Source: Nocardia speluncae NBRC 108251 (GTDB lineage: Bacteria > Actinomycetota > Actinomycetes > Mycobacteriales > Mycobacteriaceae). From it: 64,000 nucleotides of DNA. The position numbers were made by a program, and so were the translations under genes. The notes below the pieces were generated by a model. The model worked only from the letters and a program-made list of their open reading frames with translations. It made no database searches and had not been told where the DNA came from. This document shows positions 25,836-34,360 of this stretch, piece by piece (within the stretch, counting starts at the first letter, position 1; each line of letters opens with the position of its first letter). Location: contig NZ_BDBZ01000039.1 of NCBI RefSeq assembly GCF_001613245.1, positions 1 to 64,000 of the forward strand, given 5' to 3'.

Positions 25836-25877
25836 CGACCTCGTCGACACCATTCTCCTGGACAACTTCCCAGGGAC
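25836..25877 (+). pseudogene. 42-bp fragment of the adenylate-kinase-like gene
   Basis: This stretch matches 43620-43661, inside the adenylate-kinase-like gene, at 41 of 42 positions by eye, and encodes the DLVDTILLDNFPGT segment. Flanking sequence on both sides does not match. It lies between an operon terminator and an IS30 remnant, so it appears to be debris of a duplicated or lost copy of that gene cluster. Confidence 0.75.
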
Positions 25878-25967
25878 TGAATGCTGCCCCGTGTCATGCC
25901 CAGGCACGCCATGTTTCGGCTCGCACTGAGGTTCCGGCTTACAGCATTGCGGAAGCCCCCCGAGCCG

Positions 25968-26260
25968 ATGCTGAAGTCCCTGACCTGGGACCGGGAAAGG
26001 AGTTGTCGGCCAATGCGGAGCTGGCATCGAAGACCGGCGTCCAGGTCTTCTTCGCCGACCCACGCAGTCGTTGGCAGCGCGGAACCAACAAGAACACCAA
26101 TGGCCCTCTACGCCAGTACTTCCCGAAGGGCACCGATATCTCGCGGTGGACCGCGAAGGATCTCGCGGCCGTCGCGCATACCCTCAACACACGACCGCGC
26201 AAGGTTCTCGAATGGCGCACTCCCGCCGAAGCGATGGAACAACATCTACAATCGCTGCGA
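25968..26260 (+). mobile_element. IS30-family transposase, C-terminal fossil
   Basis: The translation VFFADPRSRWQRGTNKNTNG followed by LRQYFPKGTDISRWTAKDLA and HTLNTRPRKVLEWRTPAEAM is the DDE C-terminus of IS30 transposases. The catalytic glutamate position reads NKNTNG instead of the usual NENTNG. Just upstream, LKSLTWDR continues in another frame because one base is missing in the GDRGKEL-equivalent region near 25993. The N-terminal part is absent. It is inactive; no terminal repeats were recognised. Confidence 0.75.
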
Positions 26261-26369
26261 CAGCTGAAGTATTGCGACGACCAGTTGAATCCGCCCAATA
26301 CTCGGCGCCGTTATTTGTCGATCCGGATGATCGGTCCGATCGCTGATGAACAATCACTCTCCGCAGCTG

Positions 26370-27722
26370 CTACTGCTGCTTGATTTCCTGTCTACCACTC
26401 GGGGTGAACTCGGTCGGTGACAACCGCTCCTGCCCCGAGGTTTCGTCATTGCCGGACAGATTTTGCCGGTAGGTCTCCCGCATGGCGATCACACAGACCA
26501 CGGAGACGGCACACATTGCGACCATGAATAGCGCCACGGCAACGTACGAGCCGGTGCGATCCAGCAGGTACGTGGCGACGATCGGCGCGGGAGCACTCGA
26601 GGCAAGAGTGCCGATCGTGTATCCGAAGGAGATCCCCGTGTAGCGGATGCGAGTGTCGAAAGCTTCGGCGAAGAAGGCTGCGAGCGGGCCGTAGGAGGTC
26701 GCGAAGGCGAGACAGAACACCACGAACCCGACCATCGCCAGCAGGAAAGACCCGGTATTCACGAGCCAGAACCATGGAAAGGTGAAGAGTAGCATTGCAA
26801 CGACTCCGGCCAGGAACACCGGCTTCCTGCCGTAGGAGTCCGATAGTTTGCCGAACAACGGGAGCGCGACGAACGTGACCGCCATGGCGACGAGGACGAG
26901 TGCCAGCATCTGGTTTCGGGTGTAGCCGACCTGGGTGACGCCGTAGCTGAGACCGAATACCGTGGTGCCGTAGAAGGTGACCCCGATGGCGAAGTAGGCA
27001 CCGCAGGTCAGAAGGACCTGTTTGGGATAGTGCCGCAGGACCACTCCGATGGGCAGCTTCTCCAACTTTGCGTTCTCCTTGACGCGGTGGAAGTTCGGGC
27101 TTTCGCCGACATGCAGTCGAACGAGGAGGCCGATCGCGACGAACGCGCCACCGATCAGGAAGGGAATTCGCCATCCCCAGGATTCGAAGGCTTCGGCCGA
27201 AAGCCCGAATGTCAGCAGGAATACCGTGTTACCCAATATCAATCCCGCCGGCACCCCCATCTGCACCCAGCTGCCGTAGTAGCCGCGTTTGCCGGCAGGT
27301 GCGTGTTCGACGGCCATGAGAATCGCCCCGCCGATTTCGCCACCGAGCGCGAGGCCCTGCACGAAGCGCAGGGTGACGAGAATGATCGGTGCGGCGACGC
27401 CGATGGATTCGTAGCTCGGGAGCAGCCCGACTCCGAGGGTGGTGAAGCCCATGATGGTCAGGGTGATGACGAGCATCGACTTGCGTCCGATCCGGTCTCC
27501 GAAATGGCCGAACACCACTCCGCCGAGTGGGCGCGCCACGAAGGCTGCCGAGAATGTGGCGAAGGCGAGCAGAGTGCCGATCAGGGAGTCGAACTCGGGG
27601 AAGAAGATCTTGTTGAACACGAGTCCGGCTGCGGTGCCGTAGATGAAGAAGTCGTACCATTCGACTGTCGTACCGACACCGCTGGCAAGGCCGGCCTTCG
27701 ATGTTTGGGATATTTTGGGCAT
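26370..27722 (-). CDS. MHS-family metabolite:proton symporter
   Basis: 450 residues, 12 hydrophobic segments, ATG behind an ACGGAGG site. GVGTTVEWYDFFIYGTAAGL at the start, then GGVVFGHFGDRIGRKSMLVI and FVQGLALGGEIGGAILMAVE, are diagnostic for the metabolite:H+ symporter family (KgtP, ShiA, ProP). It would import an organic acid or similar solute. The gene follows the two-component system on the same strand and has its own promoter region with a TCTCCA-N2-TGGAGA palindrome, so it may be the uptake step of the adjacent catabolic genes. Confidence 0.87.
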   Translation of the reverse strand: MPKISQTSKAGLASGVGTTVEWYDFFIYGTAAGLVFNKIFFPEFDSLIGTLLAFATFSAAFVARPLGGVVFGHFGDRIGRKSMLVITLTIMGFTTLGVGLLPSYESIGVAAPIILVTLRFVQGLALGGEIGGAILMAVEHAPAGKRGYYGSWVQMGVPAGLILGNTVFLLTFGLSAEAFESWGWRIPFLIGGAFVAIGLLVRLHVGESPNFHRVKENAKLEKLPIGVVLRHYPKQVLLTCGAYFAIGVTFYGTTVFGLSYGVTQVGYTRNQMLALVLVAMAVTFVALPLFGKLSDSYGRKPVFLAGVVAMLLFTFPWFWLVNTGSFLLAMVGFVVFCLAFATSYGPLAAFFAEAFDTRIRYTGISFGYTIGTLASSAPAPIVATYLLDRTGSYVAVALFMVAMCAVSVVCVIAMRETYRQNLSGNDETSGQERLSPTEFTPSGRQEIKQQ

Positions 27723-27795
27723 GTATGGCCTCCGTTGCCACGAGCGCGGAATGATTTCTGCGCTCGAATATATGGGTGACCCAGGACACAGAACA

Positions 27796-27809
27796 TCTCC
27801 AGATGGAGA
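27796..27809. promoter_or_regulatory. Palindromic operator TCTCCA-N2-TGGAGA (symporter promoter)
   Basis: TCTCCAGATGGAGA is a perfect 6-2-6 inverted repeat, 74 bases upstream of the symporter ATG. A very similar site (CTCCA-AG-TGGAG) lies at 35568-35579 between the racemase and aldehyde dehydrogenase genes. Confidence 0.6.
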
Positions 27810-27842
27810 GGTGAATTGGTCTCCCGGGGAGGTGAATTATGG

Positions 27843-28475
27843 TCAGAGCAAGCGAAGTTCGTGGGCGCGTGCAATGGCTTCGACGCGATTGCGTGCGTTC
27901 AGTTTCTGCATCGCGCTCTGCAGATAGGTTTTTACGGTATTCCGTGCAAGGGACAGTTCCTGAGCGATTTCCGGGTTGCTGTGACCCATTGCCGCGAAAC
28001 GCAGCACTTCGTACTCGCGTCGAGTCAGGCCCGCCCGGTACAGAGCTTCGGATGTCACGACTTTTCGTGGTCCGGCCAGTCTCGGGTCGACAACCCGGAT
28101 TCCGCCGAACACGCGGTGAATTGCCGTGGCGAAGTCCTGCCCGCTGATGTCCTTGACGAGACATCCGTCCGCGCCCGCCTCCATCAACAGATCGATGGCG
28201 CCGTGATCGGCGAACGCGGTGAACAGCAGTATCCGCGCGTGCGGCGCGACCCGCCGAAGTCGCGGAATAAGTTCGGGCGCAGGGATGTCGGGGAGTCGAA
28301 GATCGAGGAGGATGACGTCGACGGAGAGGGTACGGGCCAAGTCAACCGCCGCGGCACCGGTCAGTGCACCTCCTACGACTTCGAGGTTCACGTCCTCCCG
28401 CGCGAGAAGTTCCACCCCGCCGCGCACGATCGGATGATCGTCGACGACGAGGATGCGGATCGTCTTCGACGGCAC
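27843..28475 (-). CDS. NarL/FixJ-type response regulator
   Basis: 210 residues, GTG start 2 bases after the kinase stop. The receiver domain (residues 1-120) has VVDDHPIVRGGVELL, the phospho-acceptor aspartate in VILLDLRLPD and a lysine in CLVKDISG. The C-terminal LuxR helix-turn-helix reads LTRREYEVLRFAAMGHSNPE followed by IAQELSLARNTVKTYLQ. It should act as a DNA-binding output for the neighbouring GAF kinase. Likely targets are the surrounding catabolic genes; the repeated palindrome at 27796 and 35568 is a candidate binding site. Confidence 0.88.
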   Translation of the reverse strand: MPSKTIRILVVDDHPIVRGGVELLAREDVNLEVVGGALTGAAAVDLARTLSVDVILLDLRLPDIPAPELIPRLRRVAPHARILLFTAFADHGAIDLLMEAGADGCLVKDISGQDFATAIHRVFGGIRVVDPRLAGPRKVVTSEALYRAGLTRREYEVLRFAAMGHSNPEIAQELSLARNTVKTYLQSAMQKLNARNRVEAIARAHELRLL

Positions 28476-28477
28476 GG

Positions 28478-29659
28478 TTATGTACTCGACCCGTCGATGG
28501 CGTCCACCCAGCCGCGCACGGTGGTGCCGTTTTCGTCGTCGCTGACGACGGACATGCCGCCACCGAGTCGCTCGAGCCGTCCTGCGGCAAACCCGAGCCC
28601 CAATTGGCTTCCTCGCGCCGGGGCTTCGACCCCGTCCACGCCCCGGCCGTCGTCGCTGATGACGACTGTCACTCTGCCCGACCGAACCGACAAGCTGACC
28701 ACCACAGTGGATGCGTCAGCGTGCTTTTCGACGTTGACGAGTGTCTCCCGAACCAGTCGCTGGAGGGCCTCGACGCGGCTCACGTCGAGATCCGGAGATT
28801 CGGTCAGCGGTACGAAACGGGCCGGGACACCGGTCCTGAGCGTGAACGCCTGGCAGTCCTCCTCGATGCCGACTGGAAGGTCCCGTTCGGGGGGGCGCGC
28901 GGTGAGGCCGGTGAGCGACCTGCGAATAGACGCATTGACGGCGTGTACCTGATCGGTGATCTCCTGCAGCCGATCGTGGATCGCCTGAGCGTCACCCAGT
29001 GCACGCAAACTCTGCAGCTCGGCACCGATCCGGAAAAGGACCGGGCTCACGGAATCGTGCAGGGATTCGGCAAGCCGTTTCCGTTCGGCCTCGAGCGCGA
29101 GCTCTGTCTGGGTTGCGGCCCTCTGTGCACTGACGAGAGTGACGGCGGCCGTCTCGGCGATCGATTGGATCTCCGCGATGACTCGATCACCGAAGGACAA
29201 GTATTCGCGGGTGCCGACGTACATGGCACCGAGAACACGACCTTCGTACGCCATGGGCACTGCGAGCATTCCTCGCAGTGACTCCTGCGCAACGAGCGCG
29301 TCGAAATCGTGAGTGATTCCGGGGTCGGACAAGTAGTCTCGGACCCAGACGGGCTTCTGCAGCATGATGCTCTTGCCGCCGAGCCCGATGCCTTCCGGCA
29401 CCACCAGGCGGTGCAGAGCGTTGCTCTTCGTTCCCTGCCAACTGCGGTGAACCATCGCGCCGTTGACCTCGATGCGCCCGATGAGAGACATGTCGAAGTC
29501 GCCGATCTCCCGGACGCGCTGACCTGCCGTGGTCATGGCCGACGCTTCGTCGGTCAGGACAAGCAGTTCGGCGCGCGAGAGTGCGAAGTCGTCGAGGATC
29601 GACGTCCTGAAATCCGCGTGCGTGAATTCGTAAGCTTCGGTATGCGTATTTTTCGACAC
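28478..29659 (-). CDS. GAF-domain sensor histidine kinase (HisKA_3 type)
   Basis: 393 residues from a GTG. Residues about 30-185 form a GAF domain with LRGMLAVPMAYEGRVLGAMY near its end. The phosphoacceptor box AERKRLAESLHDSVSPVLFR (histidine of LHDSV) and the ATPase segment (VSRVEALQRLVRETLVNVEK; VVISDDGRGVDG; GSQLGLGFAAGRLERLGG) follow. It has no membrane segment, so it senses an internal signal through the GAF domain. It is cotranscribed with the response regulator. The small-ligand GAF fits sensing of a pathway intermediate. Confidence 0.87.
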   Translation of the reverse strand: MSKNTHTEAYEFTHADFRTSILDDFALSRAELLVLTDEASAMTTAGQRVREIGDFDMSLIGRIEVNGAMVHRSWQGTKSNALHRLVVPEGIGLGGKSIMLQKPVWVRDYLSDPGITHDFDALVAQESLRGMLAVPMAYEGRVLGAMYVGTREYLSFGDRVIAEIQSIAETAAVTLVSAQRAATQTELALEAERKRLAESLHDSVSPVLFRIGAELQSLRALGDAQAIHDRLQEITDQVHAVNASIRRSLTGLTARPPERDLPVGIEEDCQAFTLRTGVPARFVPLTESPDLDVSRVEALQRLVRETLVNVEKHADASTVVVSLSVRSGRVTVVISDDGRGVDGVEAPARGSQLGLGFAAGRLERLGGGMSVVSDDENGTTVRGWVDAIDGSST

Positions 29660-29717
29660 CGGCTTTCCTTAATCTTCTTCCCCCGGGGCCTCGGGTAACC
29701 CGTTCATGTCGGCTGGG

Positions 29718-30842
29718 TCACAGCCTTACAGTATCGAACCGGTTGTCCAGGCTGATCAGGCACTCGAGCACGAAGTAATCGCCCCAGATCAGCTCGTTTC
29801 GGGTAGCGAAGTCCCGGCGCTTGTCGAAACAACCGTCCGTGAGGATCCCTGCTGGTCTGCTATCATGCGACCCGGTCGGAGTGAGGTGGTCGAGGAGCGC
29901 ATCCACGTGGGCGATGGCCCTGGCCCGGAAGTCGGTCCGCTCGGGAACCAGCCGGTCGAGCTTGAGCAGCGCGGCGGCGGCGATGGCAGTGGCGGACGTG
30001 TCGATCGGAACGTCGGGCCCGGCGCCGGCGGCGAAGTCCCATGACACGATTCCGGCGTTCGGCGTGCGGTCCAGCCACCAGTCGGCCAACCGGACAGCGG
30101 TCGGCAGGAAGGACGGCGACGCCCACTGCGCAGCCTGGGCGTACGCCACCATCGCCCACGCCTGTGCCCGACCCCAGGTGCTGTCGGCGTTCAGGCCCTT
30201 GTGGGTGTAGCGGTCCAGGAGCGCACCGTTGGACGTGTCGAACAGTGCCGACTGGCAGACCGAACCATCCGCCCGGACACAGAGCTCGATGTGCCGCTGC
30301 GCATGGCGGACGGCGGCGTGGCGGAATCGCGGGTCGCCGGTCTGCTCCGACGCCCACGACAGCAGGGCGACGGTGCCCGGGACGGCGTCGATGTTCGCCG
30401 CGCCTTCTCCAACCGCTTCCGCTTCTTCCGCGTCGGCGCCGAGCGGGATGATGCCGGCCCGATCGTTGAAGCTGGTGAGCAGGCCGCGGGCACCGGCCAG
30501 AGCAGTCTGCGCCGCCTCTTCGCTTCCGGTGACGAGGTGGTTGACCGCCGCGCCATACCAGAAGAGAAAACCGCGGAAGGCGGTATCGGAGTTCTGCCGG
30601 GGCAGGATCTGCTCGGTGATCTCGCCGGAGAGTCGTGACAGGCACTCCTCACCGGAGCCGGCGAAGCCGAGTGCGGCCAGGCCTCCCCAGAACCCTCCCG
30701 TCCAGTTGCCGTCGGCGGTGGTGGTCCATTCGCCGGATTCGGTGTCACCGTAGTGCGGGAACTTGCCGCTGGTCTGCTCGGCGGTCGAGTCGATACGCTC
30801 GAGCAGCGCGTCTATGGCGGCGGCGTACCGGGAGTCGGTCAC
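29718..30842 (-). CDS. GH88/GH105-like unsaturated glycuronyl hydrolase-family protein
   Basis: 374 residues with an alpha6/alpha6-barrel pattern. DGNWTGGFWGGLAALGF and STWGRAQAWAMVAYAQAA are signature blocks of GH88-type enzymes, and WDFAAGAGPDVPIDTSATAI holds the expected D-S-S/T-A region. There is no signal peptide, so it works in the cytoplasm. Known relatives hydrate and open unsaturated glucuronyl or galacturonyl residues. In this cluster of CoA and dehydrogenase genes a sugar-acid substrate is plausible but unproven. Its GTG start overlaps the stop of the dehydrogenase upstream. Confidence 0.78.
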   Translation of the reverse strand: MTDSRYAAAIDALLERIDSTAEQTSGKFPHYGDTESGEWTTTADGNWTGGFWGGLAALGFAGSGEECLSRLSGEITEQILPRQNSDTAFRGFLFWYGAAVNHLVTGSEEAAQTALAGARGLLTSFNDRAGIIPLGADAEEAEAVGEGAANIDAVPGTVALLSWASEQTGDPRFRHAAVRHAQRHIELCVRADGSVCQSALFDTSNGALLDRYTHKGLNADSTWGRAQAWAMVAYAQAAQWASPSFLPTAVRLADWWLDRTPNAGIVSWDFAAGAGPDVPIDTSATAIAAAALLKLDRLVPERTDFRARAIAHVDALLDHLTPTGSHDSRPAGILTDGCFDKRRDFATRNELIWGDYFVLECLISLDNRFDTVRL

Positions 30843-31993
30843 AACTGACCTCCGGTGGTGAGAACCGGCTTGAGCGTGCGCCCGTCCCGCATGTCAGCCA
30901 TCGCCTCTTCCGCCTTCCCGAGGGGGTACTCGGTGATCATCGACGCGAGATCGAACCGCGCTGCCAGCCGAGGTAGCGATTCGACGTACTCGAGGTGGTT
31001 GTGCGGGGAGAACGCCCAGCTTCCCAGCACTTGCAGCTGCTTCTTCGTAATGTAGTGGGGGTTGATCGGAGTCGTGCCGTGGTCCGTGTACTGACCGACG
31101 ACAAGGTACTTGCCGCCGCGCCGGGCGATGTCGATTCCCTCGGCCACCGCCGTCGGTACGCCGGTGGCCTCGATGACGACGTCGGCGCCCCGCCCACCCG
31201 TTGTTTCCGCGAGAATTCGGTCCAGGCGGGCCGCTCGATCCGTCTCGGCGAAGATGTCGATGTGGAGGTCGCCGATGCCGGCCGCCCGTGCGACCTCCAG
31301 ACGGTTGGCCGGTCCACCGACGATGATCACCTTCGCCGCCCCGGCGAGCGTGGCGTACATGGCGCAGGCCAGTCCGACCGGCCCGCTGCCCTGGACCACG
31401 ACGATATCGCCTGCGTCAGGCTTGGCGATATCGTTCACAGCATGGACAGCAGTCGGTCCGGCACAGCCGAGAGCGATCACCTGCTGCGGTGTCACCGACG
31501 ACGAAATGCGGACGATTGTCGAGCCGGGCTGGAGGTAGATCTGCTCGGACCACCCACCCGACAGGTGGGGCCAGTCGGCCGACGACTGATTGATGCCGTA
31601 AACTCTGCGGGTCTCGCACAGTGACGGCGATTGTCGGTCCTGGCAGTAGTAGCAATGCCCGCACGGGATGTTGGACGCCCACGACACAGCATCTCCGACG
31701 CGAAGCTCCACGCCGCGTGCGTCCGTCGTGATCCCCTCGCCGAGGGCGTGCACTCGACCGACCGCCTCATGCCCCAGGATGACCGGTACCGGAATGGGCA
31801 AGCGACCCTGCTGCAGGTGGATGTCCGTTCCACAGATTCCCGCGTGCGTCACGTCGACCACGACCGCGCCGACGTCGGGATCCACGCGCGAAAATGTTCT
31901 CGAGGTCACGGGCTGCCCGAACCCTTCGAGCACCATTGCTGTGGCTGTGCCGGTGGTCGGGCTCGTCGAGTCCGTCTGCGTCGCATTACTCAT
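30839..31993 (-). CDS. Zinc-dependent alcohol dehydrogenase (MDR family)
   Basis: 384 residues. Catalytic zinc ligands are seen in AGICGTDIH, the GHEAVGRV histidine/glutamate pair and a later GCAGPTAVHA cysteine. The structural zinc loop has four cysteines in NIPCGHCYYCQDRQSPSLCE. The NAD-binding turn is VVQGSGPVGLACAMYA. This is a complete zinc alcohol/polyol dehydrogenase. It overlaps by 4 bases with genes on both sides, so it is part of the same transcript as the GH88-like enzyme and the CoA-transferase. Confidence 0.9.
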   Translation of the reverse strand: MSNATQTDSTSPTTGTATAMVLEGFGQPVTSRTFSRVDPDVGAVVVDVTHAGICGTDIHLQQGRLPIPVPVILGHEAVGRVHALGEGITTDARGVELRVGDAVSWASNIPCGHCYYCQDRQSPSLCETRRVYGINQSSADWPHLSGGWSEQIYLQPGSTIVRISSSVTPQQVIALGCAGPTAVHAVNDIAKPDAGDIVVVQGSGPVGLACAMYATLAGAAKVIIVGGPANRLEVARAAGIGDLHIDIFAETDRAARLDRILAETTGGRGADVVIEATGVPTAVAEGIDIARRGGKYLVVGQYTDHGTTPINPHYITKKQLQVLGSWAFSPHNHLEYVESLPRLAARFDLASMITEYPLGKAEEAMADMRDGRTLKPVLTTGGQL

Positions 31994-33186
31994 CGGATCA
32001 CTTCCTTGCTGCGCAATGTCTGGACACGCGACTCGGGTATTCCGAGTTCGCGAAGGATTTCGTCGGCATGTTCACTCACCGCGGGCACCCCTCGGCGCAC
32101 CTGTGCGGGGGTACGGGACAAGGTGACGGGGCTGCCCATCAGGCGGGCCGTCCGCACACCCTCGACTTCGACGTCGACGAGTGTGCCGTTGTGGCGCGTC
32201 TGGGGATGATCGAGCGCTTGCTGGAGGGTGAGCAGCGGTGCGCACAGCAGGTCGACCCCATCGAACAGTTCCGCCGCCTCGGTGGTGCTCAACCGTGCGA
32301 TCAATGGACGCAGGACCGCGTTGGCGGCCTCCTTGTTCTCGGCCTGGAGCTGTGGCGTCGCGAAGGACGGCTGGACGGACAGATCGTCGATGCCGAGTGC
32401 TTTGCACGCCAGCCGCAGGGGGTTCTCGCGGAACAGGCCGAGCACCAGCAGCAGACCGTCCGTCGTCTCGAAGATGCCGCTGTACCAATCCCTCACCCAA
32501 TTGGTCTCGCGCTGGTCCATCAACAGCGAGGCACTTTCGAGGGTCTGCAGCGACAGTGCCGTATCGAAGAGGTTGACACTGACCTTCTGACCGCGGCCGG
32601 ACCGCTCGCGTTCGAACAGTGCGGCCAAAATCCCTTGGGCCAAGGCCATACCCGATGCATAGTCGACCGTCGGAACCGGATGCACGTACGCTGAGATCGA
32701 CGGGTGACCGCACGAGCGCGCCATCCCGCTGAGCGCTTGCGCAAGCATGTCCTGGCCCGCCTTGTGGGCATACGGCCCGGTTTCCCCGAATCCGGTCGCG
32801 GTACCGTAGACAAGCCGGGGATAACGCTCCTGCAGATCGTCGTAGGTCAACCCAAGTCGTTCGACCGCCGCGGTCCGGTAGCTGTGGATGAAAACATCCG
32901 ACTCGGCGAGGAGCTGATGCAGAATATCCTGCCCCTCAGCGGTCTTCAGATCGAGGGCGATGCTGCGCTTGTTGCGGTTTACCGCGGCGAAGTAAGCACC
33001 GGGGCGACCTGCCTCGAGTGACTCGCGATCCAGGCCCCGCAGCATGTCTCCATTGCCGCCTCGCTCGACCTTGATCACTTCGGCGCCGAGGTCGCCGAGA
33101 ACCTGCGCCGCAACGGGGGCCTGCATGATCTCGCCGAGATCGAGGACCCGGATGCCGCTCAGCGCTTGCTGTTGAACGTGTCGCAC
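31990..33186 (-). CDS. Class III CoA-transferase (CaiB/BaiF family)
   Basis: 398 residues, GTG start. IRVLDLGEIMQAPVAAQVLG, ADLGAEVIKVERGGNGD and RSIALDLKTAEGQ are family marks, and HKAGQDMLAQALSGM places the catalytic aspartate. It exchanges CoA between acids, for example succinyl-CoA and a branched or hydroxy acid. It precedes the dehydrogenase and follows the acyl-CoA dehydrogenase by 6 bases. The three suggest activation and oxidation of an organic acid. It is not closely similar to the CoA-transferase at 18155-19393. Confidence 0.88.
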   Translation of the reverse strand: MRHVQQQALSGIRVLDLGEIMQAPVAAQVLGDLGAEVIKVERGGNGDMLRGLDRESLEAGRPGAYFAAVNRNKRSIALDLKTAEGQDILHQLLAESDVFIHSYRTAAVERLGLTYDDLQERYPRLVYGTATGFGETGPYAHKAGQDMLAQALSGMARSCGHPSISAYVHPVPTVDYASGMALAQGILAALFERERSGRGQKVSVNLFDTALSLQTLESASLLMDQRETNWVRDWYSGIFETTDGLLLVLGLFRENPLRLACKALGIDDLSVQPSFATPQLQAENKEAANAVLRPLIARLSTTEAAELFDGVDLLCAPLLTLQQALDHPQTRHNGTLVDVEVEGVRTARLMGSPVTLSRTPAQVRRGVPAVSEHADEILRELGIPESRVQTLRSKEVIR

Positions 33187-33192
33187 TGACGC

Positions 33193-34311
33193 CTACTTTC
33201 CGTAAACCGATTTGGCGACGATGAGTCGCTGAATCTGATTGGTGCCCTCATAGATCTGGGTGATCTTGGCGTCGCGCATCATCCGCTCTACCGGGTAATC
33301 ACGTACATAGCCGTAACCGCCGTGCAGTTGGAGCGCATCGGTGGTCACCGACATGGCGGTGTCACTGCACAGCAGTTTCGCCATGGCCACCTTCGCGCGA
33401 CCCGCCGGATCCCCGTCCTCGATGAGACGGACCGCGTCGTAGAGCAGCGAGCGAGCCGACTCGATCTTGACGGCCATATCGGCGACCATGCCCCGCAGCA
33501 GCTGAAAGTGCGAAATGGACTGGCCGAACTGGTCGCGGTTCGTCGTGTAGGAGATGGCAGCGTCGAATGCGCCCTGTGCGATTCCGAGGGCCTGCGCCGC
33601 GATGAGCGCACGGCTGACGTTCAGTTCCGCGGAGATGTACTGGAACCCTTTATAGGGATCATCGACGACACGGACGGCGGGCAGTCGGCAGCCGTCGAGG
33701 ATGACGTCGGTCGTAGGACTGCCGCGCATTCCCATCTTCTTCTCGGGCGCACCGAAACTGACGCCGTCATCGTCCTTGTGCACAATGAAGACACCGAGCG
33801 AGTTGTCGCCGGTCTTTGCCAGGACCGCGTACCAGTCGGCCCACGGCGCGTTACTGATAAATCGCTTCTGCCCATTGAGAACCCAATCGGATCCATCCTG
33901 CGTCGCGGTCGTCGCGATCGCCGACAGGTCCGAACCCACGCGCGGCTCGGTCATGCACCACGCGGCGCCGACAGAGCCCGACGCGACATCCGGTATCACC
34001 AGTTGCTTCAACTCGTCGGAGCCTTGACTCAGCACAGTGGACGTGCCCGCCCAGTTGACCAGCATCACCAGCGCCGAGCTCGCGCAGGATGCTGCCACTT
34101 CCTCCACTGCGATGACCTGGACGAGGAGATCGGCTCCACTGCCACCGAGGCTCTCGGGATACGCGAGTCCGGGCAGGTCGTTGCTGGACAGGGCCGCCCA
34201 GGATTCCGACGGGAAGCGTTCCTTGTCATCCACTTCGGCGGCATGCGGTGCGATCTTGGTCTGCGCGAGTTTGCGGACGCTCTCGCGGAACTCGCGGTGT
34301 TCGATACTCAT
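33193..34311 (-). CDS. Acyl-CoA dehydrogenase
   Basis: 372 residues, ATG with a CAGGAGC site upstream. AWCMTEPRVGSDLSAIAT, WVLNGQKRFISNAPWADWY, KMGMRGSPTTDVILDGCRLP and the C-terminal LHGGYGYVRDYPVERMMRDA then KITQIYEGTNQIQRLIVAK are all standard acyl-CoA dehydrogenase blocks. The active-site base expected in the IYEGTNQIQ motif, the glutamate, is present. The enzyme would form an alpha,beta double bond in a CoA ester, using FAD and passing electrons to ETF. It fits the CoA-based degradation implied by its neighbours. Confidence 0.93.
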   Translation of the reverse strand: MSIEHREFRESVRKLAQTKIAPHAAEVDDKERFPSESWAALSSNDLPGLAYPESLGGSGADLLVQVIAVEEVAASCASSALVMLVNWAGTSTVLSQGSDELKQLVIPDVASGSVGAAWCMTEPRVGSDLSAIATTATQDGSDWVLNGQKRFISNAPWADWYAVLAKTGDNSLGVFIVHKDDDGVSFGAPEKKMGMRGSPTTDVILDGCRLPAVRVVDDPYKGFQYISAELNVSRALIAAQALGIAQGAFDAAISYTTNRDQFGQSISHFQLLRGMVADMAVKIESARSLLYDAVRLIEDGDPAGRAKVAMAKLLCSDTAMSVTTDALQLHGGYGYVRDYPVERMMRDAKITQIYEGTNQIQRLIVAKSVYGK

Positions 34312-34360
34312 GAATTGCTCCTGGTGTCTGTGGGGAAGGTGATGCTTCGGGAGTCGCTGG

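Noticed and set aside
23187..26063. A 958-codon open frame on the minus strand
   Set aside because: It lies antisense to the CocE-type and lipoprotein hydrolase genes, which have clear motifs, signal sequences and ribosome sites. Long antisense frames are usual in high-GC DNA.
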